Notes: a model not told the origin generated them from the letters alone. A stretch of DNA of 64,000 nt from Candidatus Binatia bacterium (GCA_026004215.1 BPIR01000001.1:496001-560000); one strand, 5' to 3'; numbered from the stretch's first letter, positions 44,784-53,764 are shown. Made by a program: numbers and translations.

Positions 44784-45989
44784 TCATACGGCGCCGGTCC
44801 GGCGGATTTGTCCGGTACGCTCCAGCGCTCGCCGAATCCCCCGAATCGCTTGGCGGATGCGATGCTCGTTTTCGATCAAGGCGAACCGCACAAACCCTTC
44901 GCCGTGTTCCCCGAAGCCGATCCCGGGGGACACGGCAACCTTCGCTTCACGCAAAAGAAACTTGGCGAACTCGAGAGAACCAAGATGAGCAAACCCCTCG
45001 GGAATCGGAGCCCATACGAACATGGTTGCCTTGGGCCGTTCCACCGCCCATCCCAGCCGTTCGAGTCCCTCCACCAACACATTGCGCCGAACCTCGTACC
45101 GCGAGCGGATTTCCGCCACGCAGTCCTGAGGCCCATTGAGGGCATGAATGGCTGCAATCTGAATTGGCTGGAACATTCCATAATCCAAGTAACTTTTGAT
45201 TCTCGCGAGCGCGTGCACCAAGGCTGCATTGCCGACCGCAAATCCCACGCGCCACCCGGGCATGTCGTAGCTTTTTGACAGTGTGAAGAACTCGATTGCT
45301 AAATCCTTGGCTCCGGGCACCTGTAAAATGCTGGGCGCCTGATACCCGTCGAAGCACAAGTCGGCGTAGGCCAGATCGTGCACGACCATCAAGTCGTGCT
45401 CGCGTGCAAAGGCCACGACCCGCTCGAAAAAACTCAGGTCGACCACTGCCGTCGTTGGATTGTGGGGGAAGTTCAACACCACCATCTTGGGTCGCGGGCG
45501 GCACTGGCGGGCGGCGCGCAACAAGTTCTCGAAAAAGTCCTCTCCCGGACGCAAGGGCACCGGCCGCACATCCCCGCCGGCAATGATAACCGAGTACTGG
45601 TGAATCGGATACGTCGGGCTGGGGCAAAGGACGACATCGCCCGGGGCTAAAACGGCCAACGCGAGGTGCCCGAGTCCCTCTTTGGAGCCGATTGTCACGA
45701 TAGCCTCGGTCTCGGGATCCAACTTGACGCCATAGCGGCGCTCGTACCAGTCGGTAATCGCCTGACGCAGCTTGAAGATGCCTCGCGAAACGCTGTACCG
45801 GTGGTTTCCCGGCTTGGTCGCCGCCTCGATGAGCTTGGCGACGATGTGAGGCGGCGTGGGGCCATCGGGATTGCCCATGCCAAAGTCCACAATGTCTTCC
45901 CCAGCGCGACGCGCCTGCTGTTTGAGGTCGCCGATGATGTTGAATACGTATGGTGGCAGCCGCTTGATGCGGGGAAACTCACGGTCCAT
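44784..45989 (-). CDS. Alanine/LL-diaminopimelate-type aminotransferase (class I)
   Basis: A 401-residue PLP aminotransferase. The first parts are [17 protein letters not shown] and [15 protein letters not shown]; the cofactor lysine lies in [18 protein letters not shown] (SKSYDMPG), and the phosphate site and cap ([17 protein letters not shown]) are typical of the AlaC/DapL branch. It likely makes alanine or LL-2,6-diaminopimelate. The ATG is supported by GGAGGAG 10 bp upstream; the longer frame is not. The pairing with hom recalls AlaC-hom operons in other bacteria. Confidence 0.9.
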   Translation of the reverse strand: MDREFPRIKRLPPYVFNIIGDLKQQARRAGEDIVDFGMGNPDGPTPPHIVAKLIEAATKPGNHRYSVSRGIFKLRQAITDWYERRYGVKLDPETEAIVTIGSKEGLGHLALAVLAPGDVVLCPSPTYPIHQYSVIIAGGDVRPVPLRPGEDFFENLLRAARQCRPRPKMVVLNFPHNPTTAVVDLSFFERVVAFAREHDLMVVHDLAYADLCFDGYQAPSILQVPGAKDLAIEFFTLSKSYDMPGWRVGFAVGNAALVHALARIKSYLDYGMFQPIQIAAIHALNGPQDCVAEIRSRYEVRRNVLVEGLERLGWAVERPKATMFVWAPIPEGFAHLGSLEFAKFLLREAKVAVSPGIGFGEHGEGFVRFALIENEHRIRQAIRGIRRALERTGQIRRTGAV

Positions 45990-46333
45990 AGCGATCGCCG
46001 CTCCTCCACGCCTTTGCGCAAAATGAGCCGCTTTTAAAGCAAGCTTCGGACTTGCGCAAACACTATTCCGGCCAACTACGAGTCCAACGCGACCGCGGCA
46101 GACTTCAGGAACTCGGGCTTGCGTGAGACTCTGACTTTCTACGAACCTTTGCCCCCGTAGAAGCTCTTCTCCCGCCGCGGGCAAGCCAGACAGCAGCAAC
46201 TCCGTTGGTTGCCGTGAGCGAACCTTCGCCATCGGTCTGGAATCGCCGCGCAACTTGCTGCTTGCATTGTGCCGGGTGAGCGGATAAGCGAGCTTCGGTC
46301 TGAAATACGAGACGCCACAGGTTGGGAGGTTTT
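45990..46333. other. Intergenic spacer between divergent genes
   Basis: This 344-bp stretch holds divergent promoters for the aminotransferase (minus) and the secreted protein gene (plus). I see no clear -10/-35, no RNA and no strong repeat. The frame over it is the rejected upstream extension of the aminotransferase. Confidence 0.5.
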
Positions 46334-47113
46334 ATGCGCGTACTACGGAGGGAAGGGAGCTGGATTCTAGTCACGTGGCTTGTCGGTACCTTCGCCCTCA
46401 GTTGGGCTCCTGAACTTTGTGTTCCCCTAACGTGGGCCCAAAGCAAGGTCCAACGGCCGGCCCGGCCAAGCCCGAAGCCGCGACCGACTCGGGTTCCCCG
46501 CCCGACACGCCGGCCGGGACCAAGGCAAACCATCCTTCTCCCTCCCTCGCCCACGCCCACGCCGGCGATCCCCAATAACCCGGCGGCCACAGCCACACCC
46601 ACAGCTACAGCCACGGCGATCGTCGGGAATCAGGAGTGTCCGGGCATACCGGTGACTTGTCCCCAGCCTCCGGCTTGCCCTACCGGTAACAAGTTAGGCC
46701 AATTGTACTACAAGTATCCATCATCGGCTCCGGTAATCACCACAAAGCCCAGCGAGATTCGCTTGCATCGCCGCTCCAATGGCATTTTCCCCGACACCGA
46801 AACGGGGTCGTTCTCGCTGACCGACCAGAACGGAAACGTGGTCGTGCGCATGCCTCGGCTGGAGTTTCGCCGCGACGGAAATGGCTGGATCGCGGAGACG
46901 CCGGAGGGGTGGGTACGCTTAGCCCCCAAAGAGGTTGGCCCGGGATACACCTTCCAGGTTCAGTTCAATAATCCGAGTTTCCCTCCGGGTTATTTCAGCG
47001 TGGTGTACCAAATGTGTTTCAACGTTGGTGACGACGGAGTGGACGAGCAAATCGTTTGTCAGCCAAAGCCGCGCGACGGTTTCCTCTGCCACAACAACGG
47101 CCCAACGTTCTAA
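46334..47113 (+). CDS. Secreted protein with Pro/Arg and Thr/Pro low-complexity region, unknown fold
   Basis: A 259-residue protein. A signal peptide (GSWILVTWLVGTFALSWA) is followed by RPARPSPKPRPTRVPRPTRR, then SPTPTPAIPNNPAATATPTAT and an extracellular-looking domain with four cysteines, NQECPGIPVTCPQPPACP and a beta-rich part (IRLHRRSNGIFPDTETGSFS; VVRMPRLEFRRDGNGWIAE). I recognise no family. ATG is fixed by GGGAGGTTTT upstream. Alone between the aminotransferase and rne; its end is 130 bp from the rne stop with an inverted repeat in between. Confidence 0.72.
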   Translation: MRVLRREGSWILVTWLVGTFALSWAPELCVPLTWAQSKVQRPARPSPKPRPTRVPRPTRRPGPRQTILLPPSPTPTPAIPNNPAATATPTATATAIVGNQECPGIPVTCPQPPACPTGNKLGQLYYKYPSSAPVITTKPSEIRLHRRSNGIFPDTETGSFSLTDQNGNVVVRMPRLEFRRDGNGWIAETPEGWVRLAPKEVGPGYTFQVQFNNPSFPPGYFSVVYQMCFNVGDDGVDEQIVCQPKPRDGFLCHNNGPTF

Positions 47114-47118
47114 CCTTC

Positions 47119-47181
47119 CTCGTGGCAGTTGGTCCGTGCGCTCACGGCGTCATCCGCGACGCTCGGACCACCTGCCACGAG
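47119..47181. terminator. Long inverted repeat between convergent genes (bidirectional terminator?)
   Basis: CTCGTGGCAG (47119-47128) pairs perfectly with CTGCCACGAG (47172-47181); one mismatched pair later TGGTCCG (47130-47136) pairs with CGGACCA (47164-47170). The 17-bp paired stem encloses a 27-base loop that itself has GC-rich arms. It lies between convergent ends of the secreted protein and RNase E/G. No T-run is present on either side, so termination would be Rho-like or RNA-stabilising; the role is inferred. Confidence 0.5.
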
Positions 47182-47243
47182 CCTTCTCCTTCGGGGTCAC
47201 GAATTCGATCGGATCTGCTCGCCTTCCGCTGCCGAGCGTGCAC

Positions 47244-49733
47244 CTACTTCCCTGGCGGCTCCTGGGAGGAAGGCGCTGTTTGCGGCTTCCGCTTGACCGG
47301 ACCTTGCGCCGCTCCGCGCGACTTCGAGGACTTGGAGCTCCTCGATGACTGAGCGGCTCGAGTCTTTTTCTTTTGTCCGCCGCCGGATGCCGTGACTTCA
47401 GAACTGCTGGCAGCCGCCTTTCTCGCTCTTCCTCGGCTAGTGCTCGTGGGCTTGCGAGCTGCAGTGCTCGTAGCCGATCGCGCCCGGCGGCCACGCTTGG
47501 CCTGGCTCGCTGCCTGAGCGGCAGCAGGAAGTGGCTCTTCACTGCTCGCCTCGACTTTCGCTGCCCGATCTTCTCCTTCGGTGAACGTAAGTTCACCTTC
47601 GGGCTCCGGTGCTCCGGCAACGTTCCCAAAGCTGCTCGCAGTCGCCAGAGTTGTAGTATCCGCTTCCACCGTTGGCGGTTGGCGGGTCGTTACGGTCACG
47701 TCGATCACCGGTTTCTCGCGGGCGGCCGTTACCTCTTGTGGCGCCTGCCCTCCTGCAACCTGTTCTGTTCCCAGCGCCGCTTGGTTCGCAGCTCTGGCAA
47801 ACGCTGATTCAGTAGTCTGCGGGACGTGGATGGTTGCACCTGTCGCTTCGAACCCGACTGCAACATCAGAAGACGTGTCGCCGCGATTGGTCGAGGCGGA
47901 TATCTCCGCCGCTCCCACTTCTGCCAGCGTCACCGAGAAACGTGCAGCCAGCGAACTCAACGCTTCCTGGAGCGCCGCAGCCGCAAGCCTACCTTTCCCT
48001 CGTCTCCTCCCTCGCCGGCGCTTGCGTTTTCCCTGCTTGGTCGCAAGGTTCTCCGCGACGGCGAACGTATCAATGGAAGATCCGCCGGCGCTTTGTTGCA
48101 GGGTCTCGTCCACCGCTGGAGCCATCGCTTCCGCCTCTCGAGACGCGGGCTCACCGCTGGTCAACCCGGCGATGCCCCTGTCGAACTCTTGCGGCTTCAC
48201 GCTCGCGAGCTGGGTCGGTGTCGCTGCTTCCAGCACTTGCGTGACGCTTCTTGTTTTGGTCTCGATCTCGCACTCGTGCGGCATCAACTCCGCTTTCGGC
48301 ACTACAGTGATCTTCACGTTGTAGCGTCGCTCCAGTTGCGCCAAGTCCTCTCTTTTTTGATTGAGTAAGTACATGGCCATTTCCGGGGGCAAGGCGACGC
48401 GAAGCGATTCGACATCCCCCTGTGCCACACGGTTGTGGACCTTGCGGAGCGCCACCAAGGCCGCGGATTCGGTCGTCCGGACCAATCCGTATCCATCGCA
48501 CATCGGACAAGTCACATAGGTCGTGGCCGTCGCTGCCGGCCGCAGGCGCTGTCGGGAAACCTCGAGCAGCCCGAAGTGTGAAATCCGGCCGATTTCGTGG
48601 CGAGCCTTGTCCTCGAACATGGCCGCCCGCAGCGCCTTTTCGACCTCGGTAATGTGTTGGGGATTGCGCATATCGATAAAGTCAATGACGATCAGTCCGC
48701 CGAGGTCACGCAACCGAAGCTGCCGGGCAATCTCGACTGCGGCTTCTAGGTTGGTACGAAATGCGGTCTCCTCTTGGTTCGCTCCCCGGAGTGCCCGGCC
48801 GGAATTCACATCGATTGCGGTCAGAGCCTCGGTGCCATCGATCACAATGTACCCACCGGATTTCAGCGGAACCCGTCGTTTATAAATCGACTCGATCTGC
48901 GACTCGATGTTGAACTGCGAGAAAATCGGTTTGTCCCCACGATAGAGACGCAGGACTCCTTCCTTCTCGGGCAAAACATCGCGCAAGAACTGCCGCGCCC
49001 GCTCGAACACCTCCTCGTTGTCAACGTAAATTTCGTCGATGTCGGGCGTGAAGTAGTCGCGAATGTTTCGCAGGACGAGATCGTGCTCGCGATACACCAA
49101 AGCCGGCGCGGATTTTTGAGCCGCCGAATGCTGAATACTCTCCCAGAGCCGCAAGAGGTAAGTTAGGTCCCGTTGCAAGTCGGCCAATCCAGGATCGTAG
49201 CCCACCACGGTCCGCACGATGATCCCGTACCCTTCAGGTGGATGGAGTTTTTCCACGAGCTCGCGCACGCGCACCCGATCAGCCCCTTCTATGCGGCGCG
49301 AGATCCCCGACTCGTCCGATCCGGGCAAAAGCACCAAAAACCTCCCGGGTAACGAGTAAAACGTGGTCAGCGTCGGTGGTTTGCTGCCGAACTGCTCTTT
49401 CGCAATTTGCACGAGCAGTTGATCTCCGGGCTTCAAAATATCCTGAATCCGCGGTTTGCGCCGCTCCCCGTTGGTGCCCATCCGCACCGGCTGGGGCAAG
49501 TGGCGAAAACAAATCTCGTCGAGGGGAAGAAACGCATTGCGTTCCGCCCCGATATCCACGAATGCAGCCTCGAGCCCCGGCTGCACCCGCTGAACCACAC
49601 CTTTATAGATATTTCCCTTGAGGTGTTCCCGATTACAGCTCTCGATTTCGAACGATACCAGCGTGCCGTCCGCCACGATCGCCACGCGACTTTCTTCCGC
49701 GTGGGTCACGTTGATTAACATGATCTTCGACAT
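47244..49733 (-). CDS. rng: Ribonuclease E/G family endoribonuclease with basic low-complexity tail
   Basis: An 829-residue RNase E/G family protein that cleaves single-stranded RNA (rRNA processing, mRNA decay). MSKIMLINVTHAEESRVAIV and the S1 domain (GNIYKGVVQRVQPGLEAAFV, DIGAERNAFLP) come first; the catalytic metal region is IVIDFIDMRNPQHITEVEKA, and CPMCDGYG is the zinc-link. From about residue 490 the sequence becomes Ala/Glu/Thr-rich and ends in a Lys/Arg/Ser-rich stretch (KRKRRRGRRRGKGRL; RGRARKAAASSSEV), like a histone H1. Such tails replace the RNase E degradosome scaffold in several phyla. The ATG has GAGGAGC upstream. The symbol rne would be as fitting. Confidence 0.93.
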   Translation of the reverse strand: MSKIMLINVTHAEESRVAIVADGTLVSFEIESCNREHLKGNIYKGVVQRVQPGLEAAFVDIGAERNAFLPLDEICFRHLPQPVRMGTNGERRKPRIQDILKPGDQLLVQIAKEQFGSKPPTLTTFYSLPGRFLVLLPGSDESGISRRIEGADRVRVRELVEKLHPPEGYGIIVRTVVGYDPGLADLQRDLTYLLRLWESIQHSAAQKSAPALVYREHDLVLRNIRDYFTPDIDEIYVDNEEVFERARQFLRDVLPEKEGVLRLYRGDKPIFSQFNIESQIESIYKRRVPLKSGGYIVIDGTEALTAIDVNSGRALRGANQEETAFRTNLEAAVEIARQLRLRDLGGLIVIDFIDMRNPQHITEVEKALRAAMFEDKARHEIGRISHFGLLEVSRQRLRPAATATTYVTCPMCDGYGLVRTTESAALVALRKVHNRVAQGDVESLRVALPPEMAMYLLNQKREDLAQLERRYNVKITVVPKAELMPHECEIETKTRSVTQVLEAATPTQLASVKPQEFDRGIAGLTSGEPASREAEAMAPAVDETLQQSAGGSSIDTFAVAENLATKQGKRKRRRGRRRGKGRLAAAALQEALSSLAARFSVTLAEVGAAEISASTNRGDTSSDVAVGFEATGATIHVPQTTESAFARAANQAALGTEQVAGGQAPQEVTAAREKPVIDVTVTTRQPPTVEADTTTLATASSFGNVAGAPEPEGELTFTEGEDRAAKVEASSEEPLPAAAQAASQAKRGRRARSATSTAARKPTSTSRGRARKAAASSSEVTASGGGQKKKTRAAQSSRSSKSSKSRGAAQGPVKRKPQTAPSSQEPPGK

Positions 49734-50164
49734 GAAAAACGATGCTCCTCTAATTCAGCCAATCAATTCCGCCGCTAGGCGTCGCCGTCTAACCTAGCGC
49801 GGCGCATACTTTGGTGTCATCCACCACCTAAGGCCAATACGAGTCCCCTTTGAAACGCCGCTCGGGACGCAACGCGGAAGCGGCGCTGAAAACGGCGAAG
49901 CGTATAGCCTTCACCAACCCCGACGGTCACTGTTGCGGTCCCTCCATCTCGGAGCGCCTCACTCCACCCGTACTTCCCTTCCATCCGTCGCTCCCTTCGT
50001 TCGCCGCCTCCTCCATCAAATTTAGGTGACCCAACCAAGTTCATGCCAGCAACCTTTCGTAGATGGCCAATCTCGCTACCCCTCGTCAAGGACAAATGAT
50101 CTTCCGCATCCAATGCCCGAACGCATTGCTACCGATGTTCTGTTTCGATTAGTTTTTTGCCGAC
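49734..50164. other. Intergenic spacer
   Basis: A 431-bp spacer between rng (minus) and metF (plus), both starting here, so it must hold both promoters. No convincing promoter pair, riboswitch or RNA gene is visible. A 98-residue minus frame (49817-50113) is rich in glycine and arginine, lacks a ribosome-binding site and is not counted. Confidence 0.5.
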
Positions 50165-51037
50165 ATGCGCATTTCGGAACTCCTGGAAGGCCCAGGTCCC
50201 GTGTTTTCTTTCGAATTCTTTCCCCCAAAAACGCCGCAGGGTGAGCAGGCCCTGTTCCGAACAATCGAGGCCCTTCGGCCGTTGAAGCCCGCTTTCGTGT
50301 CCGTCACCTACGGCGCAGGGGGCAGCACGCGCGAAAAGACCCTGGATTGGGTGGCACGAATCAAACACGAGATGGGGATCGAGGCCATGGCACACCTGAC
50401 CTGTGTGGGTGCCTCGCGGGAGCAAGTGCGCAGCACCTTGTGGCGCATCGAGCAACTCGGCATCGAAAATGTCCTCGCCTTACGCGGCGATCCGCCTCGC
50501 GATCAGACACATTTTCAGCCGGCTCCGGATGGCTTTGCCCACGCATCCGAATTGATCCGCTACATCCACCAACAGGGTTTTACCTTCTGCGTCGGCGGGG
50601 CCGCCTACCCCGAGGGCCATATCGAGGCTCCCGATCTGGAGACCGACCTCCGCCACCTAGTGGAAAAAGTCGCTGCTGGGGTGGATTTCTTGATCACCCA
50701 ACTCTTCTTCGACAACCGCTTCTTTTTCGATTTCGTGGAGCGAGCGCGACAATTCGGAATCCGCGTCCCCATCATCCCTGGTATCATGCCCATCACCAAT
50801 GTCGCTCAAATCGAGCGGTTCACCCAAATGTGCGGCGCCAGCATTCCCCCGCCCCTCCAAGAGGAGCTTAACGCTGTGCGTCACGATGAAGATGCGGTGC
50901 GCAAGGTTGGAATCGCGCATGCCATTGCCCAGTGCGAGGAACTCTTGAATCGGGGCGTTCGCGGCATTCACTTTTACACCCTCAATCAGTCACCGGCGGC
51001 GCGCGCCGTGGTCGAACACTTACGAGCCCGAAGCTGA
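50165..51037 (+). CDS. metF: 5,10-methylenetetrahydrofolate reductase
   Basis: A 290-residue FAD enzyme making 5-methyl-THF for methionine synthesis. FSFEFFPPKTPQGEQALF holds the catalytic glutamate, FVSVTYGAGGSTREKTLDWV and LALRGDPP are strong MetF signatures, and DFLITQLFFDNRFFFDFV ends the core. The length matches the family. The ATG has no good ribosome-binding site. With hom, thrC and the metB-like gene it belongs to the methionine/threonine set in this part of the window. Confidence 0.96.
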   Translation: MRISELLEGPGPVFSFEFFPPKTPQGEQALFRTIEALRPLKPAFVSVTYGAGGSTREKTLDWVARIKHEMGIEAMAHLTCVGASREQVRSTLWRIEQLGIENVLALRGDPPRDQTHFQPAPDGFAHASELIRYIHQQGFTFCVGGAAYPEGHIEAPDLETDLRHLVEKVAAGVDFLITQLFFDNRFFFDFVERARQFGIRVPIIPGIMPITNVAQIERFTQMCGASIPPPLQEELNAVRHDEDAVRKVGIAHAIAQCEELLNRGVRGIHFYTLNQSPAARAVVEHLRARS

Positions 51038-51039
51038 AG

Positions 51040-51282
51040 ATGGCGACCATTATCACGTACACCCCTCTCGGCAGCCCCAAGCGAGAACGCGTGAACGCGC
51101 GCGGTCGCGTGCTGCTTCATCGGTGCGAGGATGTACAAGGCAACCCTCATCGCCAGCGCTTTCCGCTCGGGAGCGTCCGCGACGTGTTTTACCTCGATGC
51201 GCTGTGCCTCCTTTGCGGAACGCATTTCGTCTGGGTCGAAGAGCCCGATCCCGCCTCCACAAATCACGGCGCGGAAAAGTGA
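51040..51282 (+). CDS. Small protein of unknown function downstream of metF
   Basis: An 80-residue frame starting MATIITYTPLGSPKRE two bp after the metF stop, so it may be translated by coupling. It has five cysteines and histidines grouped as HRCEDVQGNPHRQRF and LCLLCGTHFVWVEE, perhaps a small metal site. I do not recognise a family. The coding status is moderate: the frame is GC-rich at third positions like its neighbours. Confidence 0.45.
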   Translation: MATIITYTPLGSPKRERVNARGRVLLHRCEDVQGNPHRQRFPLGSVRDVFYLDALCLLCGTHFVWVEEPDPASTNHGAEK

Positions 51283-51372
51283 GTTTTCGGGGTAATGCCC
51301 TCTTGACTTTGCCTCGGCGAGCAGGGTACTCAGGCCCCCACAAAAAATTTCCGCTGGGTGGAACGATTCTTC

Positions 51373-51400
51373 TTGACAAAGCTGCAAGAAATCATGTAAC
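51373..51400 (+). promoter_or_regulatory. Possible promoter of the KPH repeat gene
   Basis: TTGACA (51373-51378) and, after 16 bp, TGTAAC (51395-51400; four of six matches to TATAAT) lie about 67 bp before the ATG at 51467. Spacing and position fit a sigma-70 promoter, but this is pattern matching only. Confidence 0.4.
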
Positions 51401-51466
51401 GGCTTTCCCACGGTTACACGGTCACAACGCAGGAGCTTAGAGCAAAGAAAAATTGGGGAGGGAGAG

Positions 51467-52156
51467 ATGAAGAAACGAGCGAGACGCTGGGTCGTGCGGG
51501 CGGGCCAACTACTGATGAGTGTTGCTGCAGTGGCGTTCGTCGCCGCCGTGGGTCAGGCTCAGCACAAGCCCCACAAACCGCACAAACCGCATAAACCGCA
51601 TGTTCAGCCGGAGCGTCCCGAGCGTCCAGAGAAGCCCGTAAGGCCGCCCACAGTTCTCCGGCCCCACAAACCGCATAAGCCGCACAAGCCCCATGTTCAG
51701 CCGGAGCGTCCCGAGCGTCCAGAGAAGCCCGTAAGGCCGCCCACAGTTCTCCGGCCCCACAAACCGCATAAGCCGCACAAGCCCCATGTTCAGCCGGAGC
51801 GTCCCGAGCGTCCAGAGAAGCCCGTAAGGCCGCCCACAGTTCTCCGGCCCCACAAACCGCATAAGCCGCACAAGCCCCATGTTCAGCCGGAGCGTCCCGA
51901 GCGTCCAGAGAAGCCCGTAAGGCCGCCCACAGTTCTCCGGCCCCACAAACCGCATAAGCCGCACAAGCCCCATGTTCAGCCGGAGCGTCCCGAGCGTCCA
52001 GAGAAGCCTGTAAGGCCGCCCACAGTTCTCCGGCCCCACAAACCGCATAAGCCGCACAAGCCCCATGTTCAACCGGAGCGGCCCGAGAAACCGGTAAGGC
52101 CGCCCACAGTTCTCCGGCCCCACAAACCGCATAAGCCGCACAAGCCCCACAAGTAA
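51467..52156 (+). CDS. Secreted lysine-proline-histidine repeat protein (tandem 31-residue repeats)
   Basis: A 229-residue protein: signal peptide (MSVAAVAFVAAVGQA) then a mature part made only of repeats. Each unit is 93 bp/31 residues long, HKPHKPHKPHVQPERPERP followed by EKPVRPPTVLRP, repeated five times with one shorter last copy, and ending KPHKPHKPHK. DNA copies are almost identical, implying recent expansion by slippage or recombination. The cluster of KPH triplets (about 25 His) could bind Ni, Zn, Co or Cu. ATG follows GGGGAGGGAG. No known family. Frames on the opposite strand are open only because the repeat is a multiple of three. Confidence 0.75.
   Translation: MKKRARRWVVRAGQLLMSVAAVAFVAAVGQAQHKPHKPHKPHKPHVQPERPERPEKPVRPPTVLRPHKPHKPHKPHVQPERPERPEKPVRPPTVLRPHKPHKPHKPHVQPERPERPEKPVRPPTVLRPHKPHKPHKPHVQPERPERPEKPVRPPTVLRPHKPHKPHKPHVQPERPERPEKPVRPPTVLRPHKPHKPHKPHVQPERPEKPVRPPTVLRPHKPHKPHKPHK
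51569..52155 (+). repeat. 93-bp direct tandem repeat array inside the KPH gene
   Basis: The unit contains TGTTCAGCCGGAGCGTCC and recurs with a constant 93-bp period (for example at 51601, 51694 and 51787). Five nearly perfect units and one shortened unit are present, differing mainly at single bases (for example the fifth has cctgtaagg in place of cccgtaagg). The even period keeps the frame. Confidence 0.9.
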
Positions 52157-52181
52157 GTGGTTTCAATTCCCTGACTTCCCT

Positions 52182-52219
52182 GAGCGCGCGGGCTGTCAAC
52201 GGCCGCGCGCTCTTTTTTT
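52182..52219 (+). terminator. Rho-independent terminator after the KPH gene
   Basis: The arms GAGCGCGCGG (52182-52191) and CCGCGCGCTC (52203-52212) pair perfectly over ten bases around an 11-base loop, followed by seven T. It lies 26 bp after the KPH stop and before the TolC-like gene, so the latter should have its own promoter. Confidence 0.9.
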
Positions 52220-52284
52220 GTCCTCGTTTTTGGTCTTCCACTGTCCGAGCACATTCGATACTTTGAGTGGATTCCAGGATCACC

Positions 52285-53604
52285 ATGTGGCCAAGCCTCA
52301 GGACACTTGCGGCCCAGATTCTCCTTACGATTGCGTGTCTGCCCCCCTCCGCTTCTTTCGCCGAGCCACTACGGCTCACTCTCGATGACGCCATCCAGCG
52401 AGCACTCGCCAGCAACCCCGACATACTATCCGACTCCGCTCAAGTGAGCATCGCACAAGCCGCTGTGCGGCGTTCGTCGGCGCCGTTTCCCAGCAACCCG
52501 TACCTGAGTTTCGGCGCGTCGCGCCGCGCGGAGACGGGCGGCAGACCCAACGTTTTCGTATTTCTTTCTCAAGAAGTCGAAATCGCGGGACAACGCGGGG
52601 CCAGAATGCGCGCGGCAACGTTCAACCTCCAACAAGAGAGTTGGAATCTCGCGCAAAAGCGACTGGCGCTGGTCGCCGATGTCAAGTCGGCCTTCGCGAG
52701 AGTCCTCGGCCGCCAACAGCGCCTTTCGGTTTTGCAAAAGCAGCTGGACCTTGCGCGACAACTGCAGCGCGCGGCGGCCGTTGACCGTGCCACGTTGAGC
52801 GAGCAAATCGACCGGAACAATGCCACCATTCAAGTCGGTCGCTACCAACGCGATTTGTGGGCGCTCGAGGAAGAACGCGACAACGAGCTGGATGGACTTC
52901 GCCGCTTGGTCGGGGTTGACTGGGATCAAGAACTCGAAGTCGAAGGAGAGTTGCAGCGCTCTATGGTTATCCTTCCGCCACCGGCAACGCTCATTGCTCA
53001 CGCCGCCGGAGAACGGGCTGACCTTCAAGCGTTCCGTGCTGCCTTGGCCGCGGCCGACGCGCAGCTAGAGGTTTACCGCCGCGAACGCATCCCCAATCTG
53101 ACGCTTTCCGGATCCTACTCCCGTTTTGACAGCAGCGACTTTGCGGGGGGAGATGTTGGAGTCACGCTGCCGCTGTTCCAAACGAAAGAAGCGGACATTC
53201 AGGAAGCACTCGCGCAAAGGGAACGGATTTCCTTGCAGTTGCAAGACTTGGAACGAGCTGTGGGGCGGGAAATTCGACAAGCCTATCGTGCATACCTGAA
53301 CGCCGCCCGCGAGGTGCAGTTGCTGGCCGACGAGCTGCTGCCGCTGGCCGAACAAAACAGTCGCTTACAGCAACGGCTGTTACAAAGGGACGAAGCGACC
53401 CGTGCGGAATTGCTGTCCCAACAAATCGACACCTTAGAACTCCGGAAAGACCACATTGAGGCCCTAGAAAAGCTGAATCTCGCCCTCAACGATCTGGAGC
53501 GAGCCGTTGGAGGCAAGTTACCGGAATCTGGGAAGGAACCTATTCCCCGTTCGTCCCCGGCGGCGCCCCATGAGGCGCACGTCGAAGACCACGCCACCAA
53601 ATAA
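52285..53604 (+). CDS. TolC/CzcC-family outer membrane efflux protein
   Basis: A 439-residue outer membrane factor. The signal peptide (LAAQILLTIACLPPSASFA) precedes the first OEP half, LTLDDAIQRALASNPDI; FLSQEVEIAGQRGARMRAA is the CzcC-type turn, and the second half has NLTLSGSYSRFDSSDFAG plus GVTLPLFQTKEADIQEALAQ. These fit heavy-metal RND efflux outer membrane partners, but no RND pump or membrane-fusion gene is adjacent, so the cargo is inferred. The C-terminus is His-rich (EAHVEDHATK). ATG at 52285 is chosen over GTG at 52267 because AGGATCACC precedes it. Confidence 0.85.
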   Translation: MWPSLRTLAAQILLTIACLPPSASFAEPLRLTLDDAIQRALASNPDILSDSAQVSIAQAAVRRSSAPFPSNPYLSFGASRRAETGGRPNVFVFLSQEVEIAGQRGARMRAATFNLQQESWNLAQKRLALVADVKSAFARVLGRQQRLSVLQKQLDLARQLQRAAAVDRATLSEQIDRNNATIQVGRYQRDLWALEEERDNELDGLRRLVGVDWDQELEVEGELQRSMVILPPPATLIAHAAGERADLQAFRAALAAADAQLEVYRRERIPNLTLSGSYSRFDSSDFAGGDVGVTLPLFQTKEADIQEALAQRERISLQLQDLERAVGREIRQAYRAYLNAAREVQLLADELLPLAEQNSRLQQRLLQRDEATRAELLSQQIDTLELRKDHIEALEKLNLALNDLERAVGGKLPESGKEPIPRSSPAAPHEAHVEDHATK

Positions 53605-53764
53605 CGGATCTTACACCCCCGGCGGCGGGTAGGCGAAACAACCACGGAGCGCGTCAAGCTCGGTAACCCTGTGGCGGGTTTGTTGGAAACGGAACGTACC
53701 ACCGTTCTCTGGAAACCGGGCACTTGATTGCCTTCCCCGAGCGGCTCCTTCTTCGGTCAAGAAC

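Noticed and set aside
49817..50113. 98-codon minus frame between rng and metF
   Set aside because: Gly/Arg-rich, no ribosome-binding site, no recognisable fold.
51414..52424. 336-codon minus-strand frame across the KPH repeats
   Set aside because: It is open only because the 93-bp repeat is a multiple of three; it crosses the strong terminator and has no start signal or family.
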